Positions 32,868 to 42,485 of a DNA stretch of 64,000 bases are shown piece by piece. The stretch is taken from positions 248,001-312,000 of the forward strand of contig NZ_BLXZ01000004.1 in the NCBI RefSeq assembly GCF_014193675.1. Reading direction: 5' to 3'. The position numbers were made by a program, and so were the translations under genes. This stretch comes from Geomonas limicola. GTDB taxonomy: Bacteria; Desulfobacterota; Desulfuromonadia; Geobacterales; Geobacteraceae. Each line of letters opens with the position of its first letter. Position 1 is the stretch's first letter. The notes under the pieces were generated by a model. The model had not been told where the DNA came from, made no database searches, and saw only the letters and a list, made by a program, of their open reading frames with translations.

Positions 32868-34922
32868 TCAGGCCACTTTGGAAATCACCTTGGGAACCTC
32901 CAGCAGGACCTCCTCGAGCTCCCTCTCGAAATGCTCCAGATAGCCGGAGAGTTCCGGCGTCCCCTGGGTCAGGGCCCGCTCGAGGCAGCCGGCGGCACGC
33001 TGCAGCGGCACTGCTGCCAGGACGCCTGCCACCCCCTTAACCGAGTGGGCGATGAGTGCCGCTCCGGCTACGTCCCCGCGCTCCCGTTCCGCCCGCAAAC
33101 GGTCGGCACTGTCACGGTACTCCTCGACGAAACGATGCAAAAGATCGGTGTAGAGCTCCCGGCTGCCACCTATCTGGTGGATCCCCAGGACCAGGTCGAG
33201 TGCTGCAGGGTGCTGGTTCGCTGCAGCCGTGCGTCCGGCGGATGCCTGGCAGAGACAGCGCTCGCCGAGCCAGTACTTAACGCGATTGAGCAGTTGCGCT
33301 GGCGTGAAGGGCTTCGCCAATACCTCGTCGGCGCCCGCCGCGAGGCAGGCCTGCACCTCGTGCTCGAGGGCGTTGGCGGTGACCGCTATGATCGGGACCA
33401 GAGGCTCGCCGGCCCGCTCGGTGCCCCTGATGTGCCGGGTCGCACTCAGGCCGTCCAGAACCGGCATCTGGCTGTCCATCAGCACCAGGTCGAACCCCTC
33501 CTCCCACAAGGCCAGCGCCTCGGCGCCGTTCACGGCGAGGGTCACCGTAAGACCTGCTCCCTGCAGCACCTGTTGCATGATGGTCCTGTTGACCTGGTTA
33601 TCTTCCACAACCAGTACCCGTTCGCCGTCGAAGCGGTACGCCGGCGCCGGCGACTCCCCGACCGGCGTCTCGCCGTCGGCTGGAGTGAGGGGAAGCTGCA
33701 GGGTGAAGCAGCTGCCGACTCCGGGGATACTCTCGCCGCGGACCTCACCCCCCATGAGTGTGCTGAGCTCGCGGCTTATGGTGAGCCCGAGGCCGCTCTC
33801 GCCCAGGCTGGGGCGCGACGGGTCGTCTGGTTGCTCGAAGGGTGAAGAACGCAGGGGGTGTTCCCGGTCCGCGATCCCGAGACCGGTGTCACGAACGGCG
33901 AAGAGGAGGTACCCAGGATGGTCGGCGCCCGGTTGCTCCAGCGTCGCCTCCAGGGATACCGAGCCGTGCCGGGTAAATTTCACGGCGTTCGAGAGCAGGT
34001 GTCCCAGTACCTGGGCGAGCCTGAGCGGGTCCCCCAGAAGCCGCTCGGGAAGTGCCGGGTCGATGCGTACCTGAAGCTTGAGCCCCTTTTCCTTGGCCTG
34101 CGGCTGGAAACGGTCGCTGAGCCCCCTGATCAGGTCGGCGACGCTGAACTCCTCGCTGGCGAGCCCCAGGTGCCCCGCCTCGAGCTGGGAGAAATCGAGG
34201 ATGTCGTTAACGGTGCGCATCAGGGTTTCGCTGCAGGCAGCGAGGTGCTGCAGGTACCCGGCCTGCCTGGTGGCCAGGCGGGTCCCTTCCAGCTGATGAG
34301 AGGAAGCGAGAATCCCCTGGAGCGGCGCGTGGAGTTCCTGCGCCACGCTGGCCAGGAACCGGCTCCGGGCCGCGCTTGCCTGTCCTGACTGTTGCGCGAG
34401 CTGGCTCACCTGCTCCAGGACTTCGTGAAGCTGGCGCCTGGTGGCCTCGTGCTCGTCCACTTTGAGCTGCAGCTCGTCTTGGTAGCGTCGCTCGATGCCG
34501 GCAGCTTGCTCGCGCGCCGTTTCCCGGAGCTGGTCGCGCTCGTCATCGGCTTGGGCGCGCCGCAGCACCCTCACTTTCAGGTGCCACAAGCCGAGCAGCA
34601 GGGCGAGGAACAGTAACGCGGTGCACCCCAGGGCCAGCGGTAGCCGTGCCAACGCGGAACCGCTAGCGGCTTTTTCGGCCGGAGAGCCTGCCGACGGGAA
34701 GGGCTGGCTGCCGGACGCTGGAGGTACGGTGGCGAGGGACTGGTGGCCTGGCGAGGCGGTGGCGATGCTGACCCCCGCGTGGTCCGTGCGGGCCAGGTCT
34801 CGCGTGTCGAGATCCCGGGACCCGCTCAGCGGGAAGGGCACCGTAAGAAGTACAACGACCAGGCCGAAAAGTGCCAGGATCGTGATGCCCAGAGTAATGG
34901 TTTTCTTGAGGTTGCCAGTCAT
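32868..34922 (-). CDS. Hybrid sensor kinase with receiver and HPt domains; H-box His replaced by Gln
   Basis: This protein has about 684 residues (start at MTGNLKK, GGAG 8 bases upstream). Two membrane segments flank a short periplasmic region; a coiled coil, HisKA-like and HATPase domains, receiver and HPt follow. The ATPase boxes look intact (LLSNAVKFT, VRDTGLGI, ESGLGLTI), as do the receiver Asp (D483 in LMDSQMP), Lys (AKPF) and HPt His (H626 in AHSVKG). The phosphoacceptor position of the H-box reads VAQELHAPLQG, with Gln195 in place of His. It may therefore receive phosphate from another kinase, or work as a phosphatase or scaffold. Confidence 0.85.
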   Translation of the reverse strand: MTGNLKKTITLGITILALFGLVVVLLTVPFPLSGSRDLDTRDLARTDHAGVSIATASPGHQSLATVPPASGSQPFPSAGSPAEKAASGSALARLPLALGCTALLFLALLLGLWHLKVRVLRRAQADDERDQLRETAREQAAGIERRYQDELQLKVDEHEATRRQLHEVLEQVSQLAQQSGQASAARSRFLASVAQELHAPLQGILASSHQLEGTRLATRQAGYLQHLAACSETLMRTVNDILDFSQLEAGHLGLASEEFSVADLIRGLSDRFQPQAKEKGLKLQVRIDPALPERLLGDPLRLAQVLGHLLSNAVKFTRHGSVSLEATLEQPGADHPGYLLFAVRDTGLGIADREHPLRSSPFEQPDDPSRPSLGESGLGLTISRELSTLMGGEVRGESIPGVGSCFTLQLPLTPADGETPVGESPAPAYRFDGERVLVVEDNQVNRTIMQQVLQGAGLTVTLAVNGAEALALWEEGFDLVLMDSQMPVLDGLSATRHIRGTERAGEPLVPIIAVTANALEHEVQACLAAGADEVLAKPFTPAQLLNRVKYWLGERCLCQASAGRTAAANQHPAALDLVLGIHQIGGSRELYTDLLHRFVEEYRDSADRLRAERERGDVAGAALIAHSVKGVAGVLAAVPLQRAAGCLERALTQGTPELSGYLEHFERELEEVLLEVPKVISKVA

Positions 34923-35019
34923 GGCGGACTCCAGGTGCAAAAGAGGAGGACGTTGTTAGCGTGCGATCGAGGCGGGGCCGGCGGGCAGCCGGCCCCACTG
35001 GTGCGGCTTGGTTGGTGCC

Positions 35020-36654
35020 TCAGGCAGAGAGGCGGAAACGGCCAACCAGGGACTGCAGGTCGGTGGCCTGGGCCGCAAGCTGTGCGGCGGCGTCCGCCGT
35101 TTCTTCGGCTCCCCGGGCGGTCTGCACCACCACATCGGTGATCTGCTGGATGTTGCCGGTGACTTCACCGGTGGTCGCTGTCTGTTCTTCGGCAGCGGTG
35201 GCGATCTGGCTCACCTGGAGGGCGGCCTCGTTGATCCGGGTCAGGATGTCCTCCAGGGCTGCGCCGGAGCGCTGGGCGGCTTTGCTCCCCTTCTCTACCT
35301 CGTGTACCCCTTCCTCCATGGCGGCGACGGCCGCGGCGGTCTCCTTCTGGATGGACTTGATCATCCCGGCGATCTCCTTGGTGGCCCTCGTGGTCCGCTC
35401 GGCCAGGTTGCGCACCTCGTCGGCCACTACCGCAAAGCCGCGTCCCTGGTCGCCGGCACGGGCCGCTTCGATCGCCGCATTGAGTGCCAAGAGGTTGGTC
35501 TGATCGGCGATGTCCTCGATGGTCCCGACGATCTCGCCGATCTGCTCCGAACTGGTTCCCAGCGCCTGCACGGTAGTCGAGGTCTGGCGTACCCGCTCGG
35601 CGATCAGGGCCATCCCGGCGATGGTTTCCTGGACGATGCCGGCGCCGCTGGTGGCGGAGTCGGTCGATTTCTTCGAGGCGTCGGCGGCCATGGTGCAATT
35701 GCGGGCGATGTCGGCGCTGGTTGCGGCCATCTCTTCACTGGCGGTGGCAACCGAACCGACCTGCGCCGCCACTTCTTCGGCACCGGTGGCGATCTGGTCG
35801 CTGGTGGCGTGCAGCTGGGTGGACGCCGAGGCGATGCTGGCCGAGATCTGTACCGTCTGGGCGACCAGGCTTCTGAGGCTGTGCACCATCTCGTTCAGGG
35901 CGTTCATGAGTTGACCGGTCTCGTCCTTGGAACGGACCTCTACCTGGGCGGTCAGGTCGCCCGCGGCGAGCCGGTTGGCCACCTGGACCGCCTGGCTGAG
36001 CGGAACGGTGATGGTGCGAGCGATGATGATGCCGAGTCCTACCGCCAGGGCGGCACCCAGTACCACCAGGAGGGCCATCACGGTGGAGGCACGGTCGGCA
36101 ACCCGGGTATTTTCATCCGAGGTTAATTTCCCCTGTTCTTCCTTGGAACGCAGCAACTGGTCGAGAAGCTCGTGAGTCTGTGTGGCTGCGACTTTACCGT
36201 CCCCCTTGAGCAGGGCCTGTGCCTCTGCTTTGTGCCCGGACTGGACGAGATTCAGCATCTGGTTACTTAACCGAATATAGTTGGAACGGGACTCTTTGTA
36301 CGACTGAAAGGTGGTGCGGGCCTGGCCGGAGATGATGTTCTTCTCGAAGTGCTCGGACTTCTCGGTTATCTGCTGGCGCAGTTTCAGTATGGTCGCTTGG
36401 TACACCTCGCGGTCTGCCGGGGTTTCCGCCTCGAGAGCATCACGAACGTTGATCCGGATGCGCTGGAACAAAACAGCCATGGTGGCCAGGTCGCCAAGCG
36501 GTACCGTCACTTTCTCGTAGAGTTTGGTGTCTGCTGCGTCTATTTGTTTTATTTTGCTGATCCCGACCGCCCCTACCGCCGTTGCAACCAGCGCGACCAG
36601 TACGAAACCGGCGATCAGCTTGGTGCCAACTTTGAGATCATGAAAGGCTTTCAT
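35020..36654 (-). CDS. Methyl-accepting chemotaxis protein (4HB-type sensor)
   Basis: This 544-residue chemoreceptor has an N-terminal membrane segment ([19 protein letters not shown]) and a periplasmic four-helix-bundle sensor of about 155 residues. A second membrane segment ([20 protein letters not shown]), HAMP and the signalling domain follow. The hairpin tip [23 protein letters not shown]...[12 protein letters not shown] contacts CheA and CheW. The C-terminus RFRLSA is shared with the second receptor at 45148. The ligand is unknown. It lies 97 bases upstream of the hybrid kinase on the same strand. The 281-base gap 36655-36935 upstream shows only a short palindrome (TACGGC/GCCGTA). Confidence 0.93.
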   Translation of the reverse strand: MKAFHDLKVGTKLIAGFVLVALVATAVGAVGISKIKQIDAADTKLYEKVTVPLGDLATMAVLFQRIRINVRDALEAETPADREVYQATILKLRQQITEKSEHFEKNIISGQARTTFQSYKESRSNYIRLSNQMLNLVQSGHKAEAQALLKGDGKVAATQTHELLDQLLRSKEEQGKLTSDENTRVADRASTVMALLVVLGAALAVGLGIIIARTITVPLSQAVQVANRLAAGDLTAQVEVRSKDETGQLMNALNEMVHSLRSLVAQTVQISASIASASTQLHATSDQIATGAEEVAAQVGSVATASEEMAATSADIARNCTMAADASKKSTDSATSGAGIVQETIAGMALIAERVRQTSTTVQALGTSSEQIGEIVGTIEDIADQTNLLALNAAIEAARAGDQGRGFAVVADEVRNLAERTTRATKEIAGMIKSIQKETAAAVAAMEEGVHEVEKGSKAAQRSGAALEDILTRINEAALQVSQIATAAEEQTATTGEVTGNIQQITDVVVQTARGAEETADAAAQLAAQATDLQSLVGRFRLSA

Positions 36655-36935
36655 GGTGGTATCTCCATTTGTATCGTTTGGGTACGGCGTCAGTGCCGTA
36701 TGCCCTTAGGTAGCATCCGCTGTGCCAGACACGAGGGCCATGTGATATCTGGTAGTTAGCGGAAACGAAACGCTGCGGTTTGGGACAGCTGGAAACAGGT
36801 GTGCCGGTTGGGTACAGTCTCTTTGGGTGAGGAACAGGGGTAGGGATGGCTCCCGCAGTCGGATGACCGCGCGAGGCTTACGTCTGCAGGTACGTTTTGG
36901 GGAACGGCTAAAGGGGTGCCGAGGAGACGCTCAGG

Positions 36936-38324
36936 CTAGCGGTAGAATGCCTTGCGTCCGATCTTCAGCATCTGGGAGGCCTTGGACTTGTTCCCGCCGC
37001 AGCGCTCCAGGGTGAGCGCCAGTATCCGCTCGTTCAGGGCCTCCAGCGAGAGCTCCGCAAGCGGCAGGGTGAGCGTGTAGCTTACCGAGTCGGCCGCGAG
37101 CTGCACCCCTGCGGGGGAGGGGGCGTCCGTCTTCAGGGGGGCTACCGAAGTTTGGCCAGCCATGGCGACCTGCTCCGCCTCGATCTGCCCGTCCTCGGTG
37201 AGGATAGCGGCGCGTTCCAGGAAGTTGCGCAGCTCACGCACGTTGCCGGGCCAGGGGTATTCCATCAGAAGGCGCATGGCTCCCGGGGAGATGCCGGCCA
37301 GGGGCTTGCCCAGGTGCTGGCGCAACTGCTCGAAAACATGTTCGCACAGGATCGGGATGTCTTCGGTGCGTTCGCGCAGGGGGGGGAGCGTCAGGGGGAA
37401 CACGTTGATCCGATGGTAGAGGTCTTCGCGGAACTTCCCGGCGGCGACCAGTTCCGCGAGGTTGCGGTTGGTCGCCACGATGACCCGGCAGGTGGTGCTG
37501 ATCTGCTCGTTGGAGCCGATCCTTTCGAACACCCGCTCCTGCAGTACCCGCAAGAGCTTGGTCTGCAGGGCCAGGGGCATGTCGCCTATCTCGTCCAGGA
37601 GCAGGGTGCCGCCGCGGGCCAGGCTGAACTTCCCTTCCCGGTCCCGGTCTGCGCCGGTGAAAGAGCCGCGCAGGTGGCCGAAGAGCTCGCTTTCCAGGAG
37701 GTGGTCGGGGATGGCGGCGCAGTTCACCGCCACGAAGGAGTTGGGGAGCCCCTTGCCGGCGAAGTGGATGGCCCGGGCCAGCACCTCCTTACCCGTGCCG
37801 CTCTCCCCGTAGATCGCCACCGTGGTCTGCCGGGCCGGCACCACCTTGGAGGCGAGGCGCAGCACCTCCTTCATGGCCGGGTTTACCGTGACGATGCTCT
37901 GGAAGCTGAAACGTTCCTTGAGCAGTCCGCGGATCTGCTCGTTTTCCCGCACCACGTGGTGGTAGTCCAGGGCGCGCTTGATGGTGAGGTGCAAATCGTC
38001 GGGGTTGTACGGTTTCTCGAGGTAGTCGTAGGCGCCGCGTCGCATCGCCTCGACGGCGCCTTCCACGCTGCCGTTGGTGGTGATGACGACGATGGGGAGC
38101 TCGGGGAAGTGCTCGCGCACCCGCTCCATGAGCTCCAGCCCCCCCATTTCGGGCATGATAAGGTCGGTGATCATGAGGTCCACCGACTGCTTTTCCAAAA
38201 GGGCGAGTGCCTCCCGGCCACTTGCGGCCAAAAGCGGCTGGTAGCCCCCCTGGCGCAGGTGGGTTTCCAGCAGGAACAGGATGATTTGCTGGTCGTCGAC
38301 GACCAGGATGCGTGGCTGGGACAT
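36936..38324 (-). CDS. Sigma54-dependent NtrC-family response regulator
   Basis: This 462-residue protein has a receiver domain (phospho-acceptor D54, MITDLIMPEMGG), an AAA+ domain (Walker A GESGTGKE 173-180, Walker B LLLDEIGD 241-248) and a Fis-type helix-turn-helix at the end (LERCGGNKSKASQMLKIGRK). The sigma54-contacting loop is GSFTGA (220-225) instead of the consensus GAFTGA. It activates RpoN promoters after phosphorylation. Its kinase is not obvious: the neighbouring hybrid kinase lacks the H-box His. GAGGGGAGCC precedes the ATG at 38324. Confidence 0.93.
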   Translation of the reverse strand: MSQPRILVVDDQQIILFLLETHLRQGGYQPLLAASGREALALLEKQSVDLMITDLIMPEMGGLELMERVREHFPELPIVVITTNGSVEGAVEAMRRGAYDYLEKPYNPDDLHLTIKRALDYHHVVRENEQIRGLLKERFSFQSIVTVNPAMKEVLRLASKVVPARQTTVAIYGESGTGKEVLARAIHFAGKGLPNSFVAVNCAAIPDHLLESELFGHLRGSFTGADRDREGKFSLARGGTLLLDEIGDMPLALQTKLLRVLQERVFERIGSNEQISTTCRVIVATNRNLAELVAAGKFREDLYHRINVFPLTLPPLRERTEDIPILCEHVFEQLRQHLGKPLAGISPGAMRLLMEYPWPGNVRELRNFLERAAILTEDGQIEAEQVAMAGQTSVAPLKTDAPSPAGVQLAADSVSYTLTLPLAELSLEALNERILALTLERCGGNKSKASQMLKIGRKAFYR

Positions 38325-38426
38325 GGCTCCCCTCGGGGTGAATGACCTGACTGGGGAGCTTATCGGCAGGAATCCTGGTAAAATGAGGGATTTTCTGGAG
38401 GGACGCTGCCGGGGAGGGAACCTGAC

Positions 38427-38457
38427 AAAAAAGAGGGCCTGCACTTCTTGCAGGCCC
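38427..38457 (-). terminator. Terminator downstream of the small secreted protein gene
   Basis: On the minus strand GGGCCTGC pairs with GCAGGCCC (38450-38457 with 38435-38442) and runs into TTTTTT (38432-38427). Confidence 0.8.
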
Positions 38458-38484
38458 CCGGTGAGCGGCTCTCCCTGGGGGGGA

Positions 38485-38796
38485 TCAGGCGCCGCTGTTT
38501 TCGTTAAGGATTTCCATCATGTGGTTCGCATCGTCGAGCTGGTTTTGCAGGTGCCTCAACTCGTCGGTGCTGTAGACGGCGCTCCCCTTATTGAGCTCGC
38601 GGTTGATCCGCTGGATCCTCTGTTGGATGGTATCGGATTGGTCTCCGCAGTTTCTCGCCATCAGCAGGCACTCGTCCTTGCTGTTTTGATTATCCTGCCC
38701 CATCGTCCCGCTTCCCATATCGGCTGCCAAAACCGGCAGCGCCGCGATCAGGGAAGCTGCGATCACGAGCGTAATTTTAAGTGCTATTCCTTTCAT
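38485..38796 (-). CDS. Small secreted hypothetical protein
   Basis: This 103-residue protein has a signal peptide (MKGIALKITLVIAASLIAALPVLAA). The mature part is helical and charged with two Cys (ECLLMARNCGDQ) and a C-terminal coiled-coil-like stretch (IQQRIQRINRELNKG). GCGGAGGCACGTC before the ATG supports the start. I recognise no family. It has its own terminator and lies between the regulator gene and the norZ promoter region. Confidence 0.75.
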   Translation of the reverse strand: MKGIALKITLVIAASLIAALPVLAADMGSGTMGQDNQNSKDECLLMARNCGDQSDTIQQRIQRINRELNKGSAVYSTDELRHLQNQLDDANHMMEILNENSGA

Positions 38797-39076
38797 GACG
38801 TGCCTCCGCTTGTGGAAGTAAGTGACGTATAAAGTTATTATAAGCGGCTCCCCAGTCATTGCAAGTGATTTTCTCTATCAAAAACCTTCGCGCTACCTTG
38901 GCTCGCCTGTCTCACTGTCAGTCCTCACCCTGTCTGTGCCAGCGATCTACCGGTCTTTGTCGAATTTTAACCCGGCGATCCTCCGGTTCACCGCCAACCT
39001 GTAAGAACTGTTGCTGCACTACTCGCCTGCGGTTGAAAGCTGCAGGGATGCCTCCGGGAAAAAACCTCGTTACTCT

Positions 39077-39104
39077 TTGACATAAGTGGAATGTAATCTA
39101 TCTT
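39077..39104 (+). promoter_or_regulatory. Promoter of norZ
   Basis: TTGACA (39077-39082), 16 bases, TATCTT (39099-39104), about 33 bases before the norZ ATG. The spacer and -10 region contain ATAAG (39082-39086) and CTTAT (39102-39106) as an imperfect inverted pair, a possible NO-responsive site. The rest of the 340-base gap 38797-39136 shows nothing else. Confidence 0.6.
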
Positions 39105-39136
39105 ATCTGCTGAACTCAGCACCCAAGGAGGCTGCC

Positions 39137-41437
39137 ATGCAGACGACGCGACGTGACATGATCCTCTCACCCGGCTGGTTACTCACGGCCGTGGTGACGT
39201 TCCTGGTCGGTTTCTCGATCCTGGGCTACCTGGCGCTACGCAACGTGACCGACAAGCCCCCCGTGCCGCGGGAGGTGCGCTCCGCCGACGGAAGCGTCCT
39301 TTTCACCGGGGCGGACATCATGGCAGGGCAGCAGCTGTTCCAGAAGTACGGGCTGATGCAGTACGGCACCCTGTTCGGCCACGGCGCCTACCTGGGGCCG
39401 GACTTCACCGCGCAGTACCTGCGTATCGCAGGGGAGAAGGCGCTCATCTTCTATTCCCTGCAGGGGATGCCGCGGGCGATGGCAGCCGATCGGGTGCGCA
39501 GCGAGGCGAAGCAGAACGGCTACAACACCGCCATGGGGGACCTGGTCTACACGCCGGCCCAGGCGAGTGCCTACCGCGACATGATCGGTTACTACCGCGG
39601 CTGGTTCGGCCCGCAAGAGCAACAGCAGGGGCTCAAGCGTCCCTACCTCTCGAACCCCGAGGAGGTGCGCCAGCTGACCTCCTACTTCTCCTGGGCCTCC
39701 TGGGTAACCGCGGCCCGGCGCCCCTACAGCAACCACTCCTATACCAACAACTGGCCACCCGACGACCTGGCCGGCAACACCCCTACGCCGGGTGCCCTGA
39801 TGTGGAGCGTCTTGAGCGTGGTGGGACTTTTGTGCGGCACCGGGATCATCCTCTTCGTCTTTGGGCGCTACGAGTGGCTCGGCTGGCACAGCGCGGACCA
39901 GTACTCCGCCGCCGGCCCGCCGCCCGAGGAGGTGCCGCTTACCCCGTCGCAGCGCACCGTGGCCTGGTACTTCCTGGTGGTGTCGGGGCTCTTTCTGTTG
40001 CAGGGGCTTTTGGGCGGGGTGAACGCGCACTACCACGTGGAGAGCGCCGGCTTTTACGGCCTCTCGCTCGGGAACTACCTCCCCTACAACCTCTCGCGCA
40101 TGTGGCACGTACAGCTCGCCCTGTTCTTCGTCGCCTCGAGCTTCCTCGCCATGGGGATCTTCCTCACCCCGTTCATCGCCGGCAAGGAGCCGCGCCACCA
40201 GGACAAGCTCGCCCTGATCCTCCTGGGGGCCTTGGTGGTCGTGGTGCTCGGGAGCCTGGGAGGCGAAGGTGCGAGCCTCCTCGGATTGATCCCTACCAAC
40301 GGCCCGTGGTTCTGGATCGGATCCCAGGGGTGGGAGTACCTCGACCTGGGGAGGTTCTGGCAGATCCTGCTCACCCTCGGGATGGTGATCTGGCTGGTGA
40401 TCCTGGTGCGCGGCATGGCCGAGCGGCTCAAGGGTGAGCATCCGGGGAACATGCCCTGGCTCTTCATCTACTCGGCGATCTCCATCCCGCTCTTCTACGC
40501 AGCGGGCATGCTCTACGGGCGCGGCACCAGCTTCGTGCAGATCGAGTTCTGGCGCTTTTGGGTGGTGCACCTGTGGGTCGAGGACTTCCTGGAACTCTTC
40601 ACCACCATCATGGTCGCCTACGTTTTCCTGCTGCTCGGGGTCGTGCGGGCCAAGGCGGCGACCACCATCATCTACCTGGACATCATCCTCTACTCGATAG
40701 GCGGGGTGGTCGGGACCATGCACCACCTCTACTTCTCGGGGACCCCGGAGATCCACATGGCGCTGGGTGCCTGCTTCTCTGCGCTCGAGGTGATCCCGCT
40801 TTTGCTTTTGACCTACGAGGCCTGGAAGTTCATGCGGCTCGGGGCGCCCACCGGCAGCTCCATGCTGAGCACCACCGGAGCGGTCTTCCCGCACAAGTGG
40901 GCGGTCATGTTCCTCATCGCGGTCGGTTTCTGGAACTTCCTGGGGGCCGGGGTCTTCGGCTTTTTGATCAACCTCCCCATCGTGAGCTACTACGAGATCG
41001 GCACCCAGTGGACCGCGAACCACGGTCACGGCGCGATGATGGGGGTGTACGGGATGCTGTCGCTGGGCTTTTTCATGTTCGTGGCGCGCTACTTCCTGCC
41101 GCTGGACCAGGCGGGGAACCGTGCCATGGCCTGGGCCTTCTGGTGCACCAACCTGGGCCTTGCCTGGATGCTCTTCGTCAACCTCTTCCCGGTAGGTCTC
41201 ATCCAGCTGAACCAGATCCTGGCCACCTCCTACTGGCAGGGGCGCCAGCCCGAATTCTACCAGCAGACCCTGGTGCGCATCTTCGAATGGCTGCGCCTCC
41301 CCGGCGACGTCCTGTTCATCGTCGGTATCCTTCCGGTGGTCTACCTCGCGGTGCGCATGTTCCTGAACCGCAAAAGGCTCGGGAGCCCCCCCGCAGCCGC
41401 GGCGGCAGGTGCCACCGCCGGCACCGCGCGCCGCTGA
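39137..41437 (+). CDS. norZ: Quinol-dependent nitric oxide reductase (qNor, NorB/NorZ)
   Basis: This 766-residue membrane enzyme of the haem-copper oxidase superfamily reduces NO to N2O with quinol electrons. The N-terminal extension (about 40-230, between the first two membrane segments) replaces the separate NorC subunit. About 14 membrane segments follow. Metal-binding His are expected in SRMWHVQLALFF, VVHLWVEDFLELF, GTMHHLYFSG and TANHGHGAMMGVYG. AAGGAGGCTGCC precedes the ATG. It is monocistronic with its own promoter and terminator. Because no nitrite reductase is nearby, NO detoxification is more likely than full denitrification. Confidence 0.95.
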   Translation: MQTTRRDMILSPGWLLTAVVTFLVGFSILGYLALRNVTDKPPVPREVRSADGSVLFTGADIMAGQQLFQKYGLMQYGTLFGHGAYLGPDFTAQYLRIAGEKALIFYSLQGMPRAMAADRVRSEAKQNGYNTAMGDLVYTPAQASAYRDMIGYYRGWFGPQEQQQGLKRPYLSNPEEVRQLTSYFSWASWVTAARRPYSNHSYTNNWPPDDLAGNTPTPGALMWSVLSVVGLLCGTGIILFVFGRYEWLGWHSADQYSAAGPPPEEVPLTPSQRTVAWYFLVVSGLFLLQGLLGGVNAHYHVESAGFYGLSLGNYLPYNLSRMWHVQLALFFVASSFLAMGIFLTPFIAGKEPRHQDKLALILLGALVVVVLGSLGGEGASLLGLIPTNGPWFWIGSQGWEYLDLGRFWQILLTLGMVIWLVILVRGMAERLKGEHPGNMPWLFIYSAISIPLFYAAGMLYGRGTSFVQIEFWRFWVVHLWVEDFLELFTTIMVAYVFLLLGVVRAKAATTIIYLDIILYSIGGVVGTMHHLYFSGTPEIHMALGACFSALEVIPLLLLTYEAWKFMRLGAPTGSSMLSTTGAVFPHKWAVMFLIAVGFWNFLGAGVFGFLINLPIVSYYEIGTQWTANHGHGAMMGVYGMLSLGFFMFVARYFLPLDQAGNRAMAWAFWCTNLGLAWMLFVNLFPVGLIQLNQILATSYWQGRQPEFYQQTLVRIFEWLRLPGDVLFIVGILPVVYLAVRMFLNRKRLGSPPAAAAAGATAGTARR

Positions 41438-41454
41438 CGGCACCGCCTTGACGC

Positions 41455-41493
41455 AAAAAAGCCCCGCCGGGTTCCTTCCGGTGGGGCTTTTTC
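41455..41493. terminator. Bidirectional terminator between norZ and lipocalin gene
   Basis: GCCCCGCCGG (41461-41470) pairs with CCGGTGGGGC (41478-41487), flanked by AAAAAA on the left and TTTTTC on the right. Confidence 0.88.
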
Positions 41494-41513
41494 GTTCGAT
41501 ACGCTTAAGCGCG

Positions 41514-42029
41514 TCAGCTGGGTTGGTCGTGGCGTACCCGGATCAGTTCCCTGGTGGCAAAGCCGAGTGCCGCCGCCCGCCCCACCAGCCGCTCCAGCAC
41601 CGGAACCGCGAGGTACGGGGTGCGGGAGAGGATCCAGAGGTACTCGGTGTTCGGGCCGGCGATCAGGGCGTAGCGGTACTGCTCGTGGTCCAGATCGAGC
41701 ACCAGGTACGCGCCGTAAAAGGGGCCGAAAAAGGAGACCTTGAGGTACCCCTGGTCGGGGGCTCCGGCGAGGTAGGCCTTCCCCACCGCCTCCTTCCAGC
41801 GCCCCTCCCGCTCCGAATAGCCCCGGTTCACCACGCGCAATGTGCCGTCCGGGCGCAGGGTGTACTCCGCGGTCACGTTGCTGAGCCCCCGCTCGAAGCG
41901 GTGGTCCAGCCGCGCCACCTCGTACCAGGTTCCCAGGTAGCGCTCCACCTGGAAGTTGCGCACCGGCTCGCCGGGGAGGGGAGCGGGTGTGCCGAAAAGG
42001 CGCTCAAGCCAGGAGCGGAGTACGCTCAT
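41514..42029 (-). CDS. Lipocalin family protein (Blc-like)
   Basis: This 171-residue protein has the lipocalin hallmark ERYLGTWYEVARLDHRFERG near residues 29-48 and a second conserved stretch YRYALIAGPNTEYLWILSR. Bacterial Blc lipocalins bind lysophospholipids or fatty acids. Blc is usually an outer-membrane lipoprotein, but I see no lipobox here, so location is uncertain. It overlaps the upstream VOC gene by 4 bases (ATGA). Confidence 0.87.
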   Translation of the reverse strand: MSVLRSWLERLFGTPAPLPGEPVRNFQVERYLGTWYEVARLDHRFERGLSNVTAEYTLRPDGTLRVVNRGYSEREGRWKEAVGKAYLAGAPDQGYLKVSFFGPFYGAYLVLDLDHEQYRYALIAGPNTEYLWILSRTPYLAVPVLERLVGRAAALGFATRELIRVRHDQPS

Positions 42030-42475
42030 ACTCTCTCCGGCTCTTTCGGATACTGGGCGAGTTCCAGGAGAATGCCGTCGGGGCCCCGGAAGTAAACGAG
42101 CCTCTTGCCGGTCTTTTCCCAGGTCTGCACCGGCGACAGGAAGCCGACGCCGTGCCGGGCAAGCCGTGCCACCTCGGCGTCGATATCCTCGACGGCAAAG
42201 GCCAGGTGGCGCAGCCCGATCCGGTTGGCCTCACCGAGCCCCTGCTCCGCCGCGGGTCCCCCGGCGAACTCGAGGAGTTCCACGGAGAGGTCCGATCCCG
42301 GGTGGTGCAAGGCGCAGAAGCGTCCGCGGGCCCCCTCGATGCCGGTCACCCTTCCCAGAAAGGCGGCGTCGAGCTCTGCGGCGATCCCCTCCGTGAAACC
42401 GAGCAGCCGGAAAAACCGCGTCGCCTCCTCAAGGTTACTCACCACGATATTCAGGTGATCCATCTTAAGTACCAT
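42026..42475 (-). CDS. VOC-family (glyoxalase/bleomycin-resistance fold) protein
   Basis: This 149-residue protein consists of two beta-alpha-beta-beta-beta modules: MDHLNIVVSNLEEATRFFRLLGF, then GLRHLAFAVEDIDAEVARL and VYFRGPDGILLELAQ. Likely metal ligands are His in the first strand of each half (DHLNI, RHLAF) and Glu in LLELAQ, as in methylmalonyl-CoA epimerase and glyoxalase I. The substrate is unknown. AGGGGGAGGAG lies just before the ATG at 42475. It is the middle gene of a three-gene minus-strand operon. Confidence 0.85.
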   Translation of the reverse strand: MVLKMDHLNIVVSNLEEATRFFRLLGFTEGIAAELDAAFLGRVTGIEGARGRFCALHHPGSDLSVELLEFAGGPAAEQGLGEANRIGLRHLAFAVEDIDAEVARLARHGVGFLSPVQTWEKTGKRLVYFRGPDGILLELAQYPKEPERV

Positions 42476-42485
42476 CTCCTCCCCC

